A stretch of DNA of 5,544 nucleotides from Rhodococcus sp. (in: high G+C Gram-positive bacteria) (lineage in GTDB: Bacteria > Actinomycetota > Actinomycetes > Mycobacteriales > Mycobacteriaceae), in NCBI GenBank assembly GCA_012515885.1, contig JAAYXN010000065.1, positions 1-5,544 on the forward strand, read 5' to 3'. Of the stretch, positions 1-4,424 are shown in pieces (positions within the stretch are counted from its first letter, which is position 1; each line of letters starts with the position of its first letter). The position numbers were made by a program, and so were the translations under genes. The notes beneath the pieces were generated by a model. The model did not search any database and was not told where the DNA came from. It saw nothing but the letters and a program-made list of their open reading frames with translations.

Positions 1-705
1 CCACGGCACGTGCGGGGACCCTGATCGTGATTGCCACACCTGGTCGTACTCGTCAAAGCCTGCAGCTGCCGCGACCAATCGCGCCGCGTCCGCGACCTGA
101 CGGCTGTAGAGGTGACCGCCCGCGATCCCCGGACCTGCGGAAGCGTCCGCGCCGAGTGGAACCGAGTGGGCGGTGAATACTAGACGCGCGCTGGCGCGAC
201 TGTGCTCTGGCAGCGAGTCCGCTGCCGCCCGCACCCCGTCTGCGAATGCAGCAATGAGCAGCGGATGATCATAGTACTGACGCAATTTCAGCAGGTGCGG
301 GGCATCCGGGCCAACCGCGGCTCGGGCGCGGGCAATGTCTTCGTGATACTGCCCGCAACCCGAAAAGCCGCTCCACGCGGATGTCGTGAAGACCAGGGCG
401 TCACGCACCCCGTCTTCACGCATCTGCTCGACCGTCGACTCGACCATGGGATGCCAGTTGCGGTTGCCGAAATAGACCGGCAGGTCGATGCCCGCCGCTT
501 CTAGGTCCGCTTCGAGTCGGGCAATGATCTCGCGGTTGAGCTGATTGATCGGCGAAATCCCACCAAAATGCAGGTAGTGCTCGACTACCTCGTCCAGACG
601 CTCTGCTGGCACGCCTCGACCGCGCGTCACGTTCTCAAGGAACGGTCGTACGTCGTCGGGCCGTTCAGGCCCGCCGAAAGACAGCACCAGCAGAGCATCA
701 GTCAT
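1..705 (-). CDS. hemH: Ferrochelatase (coproporphyrin type), C-terminus beyond the left edge
   Basis: My minus-strand translation from the ATG at 705 stays open for 235 codons to the window edge. It inserts Fe(II) into a porphyrin late in haem synthesis. In Actinobacteria the usual substrate is coproporphyrin III, so cpfC is the alternative name. Visible family features: start MTDALLVLSFGGPE; FLENVTRGRGVP near 22-33; HYLHFGGISPIN near 43-54; YFGNRNWHP near 78-86; TSAWSGFSGC near 108-117; FTAHSVP near 177-183 with the likely catalytic His180; and WQSRSGSPHVPW at the edge. Cys117 sits where cluster-bearing ferrochelatases have their isolated [2Fe-2S] ligand; the other three ligands would lie in the missing C-terminal part (about 100-130 residues by family length). 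The start is 4 nt after the inhA stop and has no clear Shine-Dalgarno, so translation is probably coupled to inhA. The gene follows inhA in M. tuberculosis as well. Family assignment is secure; substrate form is inferred. Confidence 0.96.
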   Translation of the reverse strand, partial: MTDALLVLSFGGPERPDDVRPFLENVTRGRGVPAERLDEVVEHYLHFGGISPINQLNREIIARLEADLEAAGIDLPVYFGNRNWHPMVESTVEQMREDGVRDALVFTTSAWSGFSGCGQYHEDIARARAAVGPDAPHLLKLRQYYDHPLLIAAFADGVRAAADSLPEHSRASARLVFTAHSVPLGADASAGPGIAGGHLYSRQVADAARLVAAAAGFDEYDQVWQSRSGSPHVPW

Positions 706-709
706 AGCG

Positions 710-1543
710 TTAGGACGGCAGGTTCTCGGGCAGCCACGTGTTGTGGCTGGCGCCACCGTCGACGTAGATGATCGATCCGGTGGTACCGGGCAGCCAGTCA
801 GAGAGCAGCGCCACGATCGACTTGGCGACAACGGTCGGGTCATCAACGTCCCAGCCGATGGGCGCCGAGCCGTCCCAGAACACGTTGAGCTGGTTCATCT
901 TTGCGGCATCGTCGGTGGCGGTGCCGGCGATTGCCTTGGCGGCGAGGGTCTTGATCGGGCCGGCAGCGACAAGGTTGGAGCGAATCTTCTTCGCTTCACC
1001 GACCTCGCGTGCGACGTAGCGGTTGACGGACTCAAGAGCAGCCTTAGCGACGCCCATCCAGTTGTAGTACGGCATCGCGGTGCGCGGATCGAAGTCCATT
1101 CCGACGATCGAGCCGCCCTCGTTCATGACGGGGAGCACGGCGCGCGCCAGCGACGCGTAGCTCCATGCCGAAATTTCGAATGCCTTCGACGCGTCCGGTC
1201 CAGGTCCGTCGAGGAACGGCTTGGCGTCAGGTCCCATGAGGGTCTTCGGTGCGAAAGCGATCGAGTGCAGTACGCCGTCGATGCCTTCAGGAGCGAGTTC
1301 ACGGATGCGGTCCGCGAGCGCATTCAAGTCGTCTTCGCTGGTGATTTCCAGACCGATCGCGGCTGGCACCTCCTGCGGCAGACGCTTAGCGATGCGGTCG
1401 ATCAGACGCAGACGCTCAGGGAGTCCGGTGATGATGACCTTCGCGCCCTGCTCCTGCGCCATGGCGGCTGCGTGGAACGCGATGGAGGCATCGGTGATGA
1501 TACCGGTAATCAGAATTGTTTTACCTTCGAGCAATCCGCCCAT
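710..1543 (-). CDS. inhA: Enoyl-[acyl-carrier-protein] reductase (NADH), FAS-II
   Basis: 277 residues from an ATG with a strong upstream AAGGAAG; ends in TAA. It reduces trans-2-enoyl-AcpM with NADH, the last step of each FAS-II elongation cycle, and is the isoniazid-NAD and ethionamide-NAD target in mycobacteria. It is an atypical short-chain dehydrogenase: GIITDASIAF (14-23) is the dinucleotide-binding segment, and HSIAF (93-97), GMDFD (148-152) and MPYYNWMGVAK (157-167) carry the active site, with Phe151, Tyr160 and Lys167 matching M. tuberculosis F149, Y158 and K165. Ser20, Ile21 and Ser94 are present, as in wild-type InhA. The substrate loop between TLA (199) and PIGW (228-231) is only about two residues shorter than in M. 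tuberculosis and clearly longer than in E. coli FabI, supporting long-chain InhA over generic FabI. Oddities: Ala96 in place of Gly, and a tail after GGA (263-265) several residues longer than in M. tuberculosis. Downstream partner of fabG1, upstream of hemH. Confidence 0.98.
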   Translation of the reverse strand: MGGLLEGKTILITGIITDASIAFHAAAMAQEQGAKVIITGLPERLRLIDRIAKRLPQEVPAAIGLEITSEDDLNALADRIRELAPEGIDGVLHSIAFAPKTLMGPDAKPFLDGPGPDASKAFEISAWSYASLARAVLPVMNEGGSIVGMDFDPRTAMPYYNWMGVAKAALESVNRYVAREVGEAKKIRSNLVAAGPIKTLAAKAIAGTATDDAAKMNQLNVFWDGSAPIGWDVDDPTVVAKSIVALLSDWLPGTTGSIIYVDGGASHNTWLPENLPS

Positions 1544-1626
1544 AGTGATGCTTCCTTCTTCTAACTGGGATCCGCGGAAAAGTGGTGCGCGCCAATCGTG
1601 GCCACGCGAGTACAGCTGCGAGGAAC
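1544..1626 (-). other. fabG1-inhA intergenic spacer
   Basis: This 83-nt gap separates the fabG1 TAG from the inhA ATG. It contains a 10-bp palindrome (CGTGGCCACG, 1597-1606) with no loop, and the inhA ribosome binding site at its downstream end. I find no convincing -10 hexamer (TANNNT) at a suitable distance from inhA and no U-tract terminator, so fabG1 and inhA are most simply cotranscribed. No small reading frame here is supported. Confidence 0.7.
1551..1557 (-). promoter_or_regulatory. Ribosome binding site of inhA
   Basis: Minus-strand AAGGAAG lies 7 nt before the inhA ATG, within a purine-rich run (AGAAGAAGGAAG). It is the strongest Shine-Dalgarno match in the window. It fixes the inhA start and implies independent initiation on inhA, in contrast with the weakly marked, coupled starts of the DUF58 gene and hemH. 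Confidence 0.85.
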
Positions 1627-2382
1627 CTAGTGGCCCATGCCCATGCCACCGTCGACAGGGATCACTGCACCGGAGACGTAGGCGGAGTCTTCTGACGCCA
1701 AGAAGCTGACGACGGCGGCAACATCTTCAGGCTTGCCCAGACGCTGCAGCGGAATGAACTTCTTCGCCATATCGCGCAGATCGTCAGGAAGCTCCGCTGT
1801 CATATCGGTCTCAATGAATCCGGGTGCAACTACGTTGGCGGTGATTGAGCGTGAACCGAGTTCACGCGTGACCGAACGCGCCAGACCAATCACACCAGCC
1901 TTTGAAGCGGCGTAGTTGATCTGTCCAGCCTGCCCGGCAAGGCCCACAACCGAGCCCAGGAAAATCAAGCGGCCCCAACGTCCACGCAGCATCGACCGGT
2001 TTGCACGCTTAGCGCAACGGAACGCACCGGTGAGGTTGGCGTCGAGGACCTTGCTGAACTGTTCTTCAGTCATGCGCATCAAGAGGGTGTCGTCCGTGAC
2101 GCCAGCGTTGGCCACAACAACCTCGACGGGGCCCTGATGTGCTTCCACCTCAGAGAATGCGCGGTCGACGGAATCAGAATCCGTCACGTCGCACTGCACG
2201 CCGAACAGCCCCTCCGGTGCACCGGAACCACGGTGCGTGACGGCAACCTTGTGTCCGTCGGCGGCAAGGCGCTGGGCCACAGCAAGGCCGATACCTCGGT
2301 TACCACCGGTCACGAGGACCGAACGTGGCACAAAGCCGGGACGGCTGGAGGTTTCGGAAGCTGCGGTTTCGGTTTGCGACAT
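1627..2382 (-). CDS. fabG1: Beta-ketoacyl-[acyl-carrier-protein] reductase FabG1 (MabA)
   Basis: 251 residues from the ATG at 2382. It reduces beta-ketoacyl-AcpM with NADPH, the first reduction in FAS-II elongation, supplying substrate for the dehydratases and then InhA. Classical SDR layout: SVLVTGGNRGIGLAVAQ with the TGxxxGIG cofactor site near 25-32; CDVTDSD near 65-71; NAG near 92-94; and catalytic Asn116, Ser144, Tyr157 and Lys161 (YAASK). The tail VIPVDGGMGMGH, and the block RLAADGHKVAVTHRGSGAP, match M. tuberculosis MabA as I recall it. Thr192 and Thr195 (ETDMT) align with reported MabA phosphorylation sites T188 and T191. Start choice: in-frame ATG at 2388 and TTG at 2391 exist, but the -10 element at 2390-2395 overlaps or abuts them, while 2382 lies 7 nt beyond it, fitting a leaderless mRNA. 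The reading beginning at the TTG would give 254 residues. Pocket positions equivalent to MabA W145 and I147 are Ala and Gln here. Confidence 0.97.
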   Translation of the reverse strand: MSQTETAASETSSRPGFVPRSVLVTGGNRGIGLAVAQRLAADGHKVAVTHRGSGAPEGLFGVQCDVTDSDSVDRAFSEVEAHQGPVEVVVANAGVTDDTLLMRMTEEQFSKVLDANLTGAFRCAKRANRSMLRGRWGRLIFLGSVVGLAGQAGQINYAASKAGVIGLARSVTRELGSRSITANVVAPGFIETDMTAELPDDLRDMAKKFIPLQRLGKPEDVAAVVSFLASEDSAYVSGAVIPVDGGMGMGH

Positions 2383-2389
2383 GAACATC

Positions 2390-2395
2390 AACCTA
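2390..2395 (-). promoter_or_regulatory. Predicted -10 element of the fabG1-inhA promoter (leaderless)
   Basis: Minus-strand TAGGTT fits the actinobacterial -10 pattern TANNNT. Its last base is 7 nt before the fabG1 ATG at 2382, so transcription would start at or next to the start codon. From memory, the M. tuberculosis mabA promoter has the same nonamer, GATAGGTTG, just before its GTG start, and isoniazid/ethionamide-resistance promoter mutations (-8, -15) fall in and beside it. No good TTGACA-like -35 is visible 16-19 nt upstream; the nearest sequence is CGTCAC. The AGG within it is a poor Shine-Dalgarno candidate (9 nt from the ATG), an alternative reading. Confidence 0.7.
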
Positions 2396-2443
2396 TCTGG
2401 TGAGTCGATTCAGTGACGACGCGCGCCACCCATAACGAGCTGA

Positions 2444-2465
2444 GTGCACCACGCGTGCGGTGCAC
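2444..2465. repeat. Inverted repeat upstream of fabG1, possible operator or 3'-end hairpin
   Basis: Perfect 7-bp arms, GTGCACC (2444-2450) and GGTGCAC (2459-2465), are separated by the 8-nt spacer ACGCGTGC. The left arm contains the palindrome GTGCAC, as does the right. The repeat begins 16 nt after the stop of the VWA gene, and its centre is about 72 nt upstream of the fabG1 ATG. There is no downstream U-run, so it is not a standard intrinsic terminator. It could be an upstream regulator site or an mRNA-end hairpin; the sequence does not decide. Confidence 0.5.
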
Positions 2466-2481
2466 ACTAGCGGACCGGACA

Positions 2482-3462
2482 TTAGGGCAGCCGCTGGCGG
2501 AACACCAGAGCGGTGGCCAAGCCTGTGGTTGTGAACAGGACTCCGAGCAACATCCATGGACGACTCGCATCTCCGCGGCGTGTTTCAAAGCCAATTTGCT
2601 CTTCCAAGGTGTCGTAGACGCGACGCAGTTCTTCGAGGCTTGAGGCGGTGAAGAAGCTGCCGCCGGACAGGTTCGCGATCTCGCGTAGCGATTCGTCGTC
2701 GACGGGAACGGGGATGCGATCGTTTTCAATTTCGACGCGGCCGTAGGTGGTGCCGAACGAGATTGTCGATACCGGTACGTCTTGATCTTTCGCTTGTCGC
2801 GCCGCGGTGAAACCGCCGCGCGGATCGTCGGGACTATCCGGCACGGTCTGCTTGCCGTCGGAGAGCAGCACGATCCGTGCTGGCGGTGCCTCGTCGCCTC
2901 CGCCGAGTACCGCCGAGAGGGTGGAGATCGATTGGAGCGAGGTGAAGATCGCTTCACCGGTCGCGGTGCGTTCGCTGAGCTGCAGGTTGTCGATCGCAGC
3001 TTTCGTCGCGTCGCGGTTAGTGGTGGGCGATACCAATACCGATGCGGTGCCTGCGAAGGCAACCAGCCCGAGGTTGATGCCGGGAGTGAGCCCGTCTGCG
3101 AATGCCTTCGCTGCTTCCTGTGCGGCTTCTAGCCGACTCGGTTCGACGTCGGTGGCCTGCATGGACAGGGAGACGTCGATGGCCATGATGACGGTTGCGC
3201 GGTTGCGCGGCACTCGTTCATCGCGTGTTGGCCCGGCCAGCGCGACGGTGAAGAACACAAGCGAGAGCACCAGCAGCAGCACCGGAACGTGTCGGATCAA
3301 CCCGGGACGGTCTGGGGCTACTTTCTCCAGCAATGCAAAGTTGGTGAACCGCAAGGTATTACGTTGGCGGCGCCGCTGCACGATGAGGTAGCCGACGATC
3401 AATGCGACAACTACCAGGAGGAACGCCAACCACACTGGATTCGAGAACTGCGACAAACTCAC
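2482..3462 (-). CDS. VWA-domain membrane protein (BatA/Rv1481 type)
   Basis: 326 residues from a GTG that overlaps the preceding TGA by 4 nt (GTGA); AGGGG at 3471-3475 lies 8 nt upstream and supports this start. Likely membrane segments are about 9-28, 58-77 and 303-321. Between the last two lies a von Willebrand factor A domain with a complete metal-ion-dependent adhesion site: DVSLS (Asp96, Ser98, Ser100), a Thr in TATGEA (166-171) and Asp202 in LLSDG. Basic residues RRRQR (30-34) after the first segment suggest this loop is cytoplasmic, which would place the VWA domain outside the membrane and the C-terminus (FRQRLP) inside. It is the counterpart of M. tuberculosis Rv1481, third in a MoxR/DUF58/VWA set. 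Such proteins are thought to bind partners through the metal site and to work with MoxR ATPases in envelope or complex maturation; the client here is unknown. Confidence 0.93.
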   Translation of the reverse strand: MSLSQFSNPVWLAFLLVVVALIVGYLIVQRRRQRNTLRFTNFALLEKVAPDRPGLIRHVPVLLLVLSLVFFTVALAGPTRDERVPRNRATVIMAIDVSLSMQATDVEPSRLEAAQEAAKAFADGLTPGINLGLVAFAGTASVLVSPTTNRDATKAAIDNLQLSERTATGEAIFTSLQSISTLSAVLGGGDEAPPARIVLLSDGKQTVPDSPDDPRGGFTAARQAKDQDVPVSTISFGTTYGRVEIENDRIPVPVDDESLREIANLSGGSFFTASSLEELRRVYDTLEEQIGFETRRGDASRPWMLLGVLFTTTGLATALVFRQRLP

Positions 3463-4424
3463 CGGCCCGACCCCTGGCTCAATGCGGCTCCATAACTGTT
3501 TTTTCGGGCCCGTACGAAGCGGGCAACATCTGAGATCCAGTCTCGGTCGGTGCGCAAGCTCAGCACCGGCGCCCCTGCGCGGCGCATCGCTGTCGCAACG
3601 TCAACACGATGGCCGGCTGCGGCGCGTGCAAAGTCTGCTTGCAGCTGCGGGGTAATCGCGAACTCGCGTGTCTTCCCGGACTCGGGATCGTGGAGCACCA
3701 CGTCACCGACGGCCGGGAGTTCGAGATCGCGTGGGTCGAGCACTTCGACGCCAAGGACGTCGTGGCGCCCGCCCAGGGCCCGCAAAGACCGTTCCCAATC
3801 GATCGGGCCGAGGAAGTCGCTGATGACGACGACGAGTCCGCGGCGACGCTCTGGCCGTCGCAGCGCCTCTAACGCACCGACGAGGTCGCCTCGGACGCCG
3901 TCGGGGGCGTGCGGGGTAGTCGCGATGCGGCGCAGCATGGCCTGCGCGTGGACGCGGCCGCCGCGCGCTGCGATCCGTGTCGTGGTGGCGCCTGTCGACA
4001 CGACCGCGCCCACACGGTTTCCGCCCGTAGAGGTGAGGAACGTAAACGCTGCCGCAGCCGCCACCGCGAGATCACGCTTTTCGCACGACGCAGTACCGAA
4101 ATCAAGGCTCGCGGATAAATCGATGACAAGCCACGTCTCCAGCTCGCGGTCAGCGACCGTCTGCCGTACATGCGGATGGGTGGTGCGCGCGGTCACCGAC
4201 CAGTCCATTTGGCGGACATCATCACCGGGCTGATATTCGCGTGCATCCCCCGGCTCTGAACCCGGTCCGGGAATCAGACCCAAATGATCGCCGTGCAGGA
4301 CACCGTCCAGTTTGTGACGGACAGTCAGTTCGAGCGTGCGCAGCGCCGCCGACAGTTTCGGGTCGCTCAGTTCCCCGGAACGAAAAGACGGCGGTGCACC
4401 GGACGAGCGGGACGCGCCACTCAC
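3459..4424 (-). CDS. DUF58 protein with VWA-like fold (Rv1480 type), MoxR partner
   Basis: 321 residues from a GTG overlapping the MoxR stop by 4 nt (GTGA). No good Shine-Dalgarno is visible, so translation is probably coupled to MoxR. The DUF58 signature is clear: REYQPGDDVRQMDWSVTART at 62-81, preceded by GDHLGLIPGPGSEPGDA (45-61). A following VWA-like section has LVIDLSASLDFG (99-110), keeping Asp102, Ser104 and Ser106 in a DxSxS arrangement, and VVISDFLGP (199-207). There is no hydrophobic N-terminal segment, unlike many longer DUF58 proteins, so it should be cytoplasmic. Its own stop overlaps the VWA gene start, giving three tightly packed genes. It corresponds to M. tuberculosis Rv1480. 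The role is inferred from context: an adaptor or partner of the MoxR ATPase. No enzymatic activity can be assigned from the sequence. Confidence 0.93.
   Translation of the reverse strand: MSGASRSSGAPPSFRSGELSDPKLSAALRTLELTVRHKLDGVLHGDHLGLIPGPGSEPGDAREYQPGDDVRQMDWSVTARTTHPHVRQTVADRELETWLVIDLSASLDFGTASCEKRDLAVAAAAAFTFLTSTGGNRVGAVVSTGATTTRIAARGGRVHAQAMLRRIATTPHAPDGVRGDLVGALEALRRPERRRGLVVVISDFLGPIDWERSLRALGGRHDVLGVEVLDPRDLELPAVGDVVLHDPESGKTREFAITPQLQADFARAAAGHRVDVATAMRRAGAPVLSLRTDRDWISDVARFVRARKNSYGAALSQGSGR

Noticed and set aside
202..771. Two plus-strand frames (202-504 and 568-771)
   Set aside because: Both are antisense to ferrochelatase, whose own frame is continuous with strong family motifs.
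743..1564. A 273-codon plus-strand reading frame opposite inhA
   Set aside because: It lies entirely antisense to a certain inhA gene, its Arg/Asp/Val-rich translation resembles no family I know, and such frames are expected opposite GC-rich coding DNA.
1597..1606. CGTGGCCACG palindrome as an operator
   Set aside because: A single 10-bp palindrome is common in GC-rich DNA, and there is no promoter nearby to regulate.
2386..2391. TTG at 2391 or ATG at 2388 as the fabG1 start
   Set aside because: Both overlap or abut the predicted -10 element and AGG lies too close to serve either; the ATG at 2382 fits better.
2444..2465. Rho-independent terminator after the VWA gene
   Set aside because: The stem is GC-rich, but no U-tract follows on the minus strand (the next bases are TCAGCTCG).
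2388..3062. A 224-codon minus-strand frame overlapping the VWA gene and the fabG1 spacer
   Set aside because: It is the VWA coding sequence read in another frame, with no family motif; the MIDAS-bearing frame is the real one.
3550..4233. A 227-codon plus-strand frame opposite the DUF58 gene
   Set aside because: Ser/Arg/Thr-rich low-complexity translation antisense to a clear DUF58 protein.
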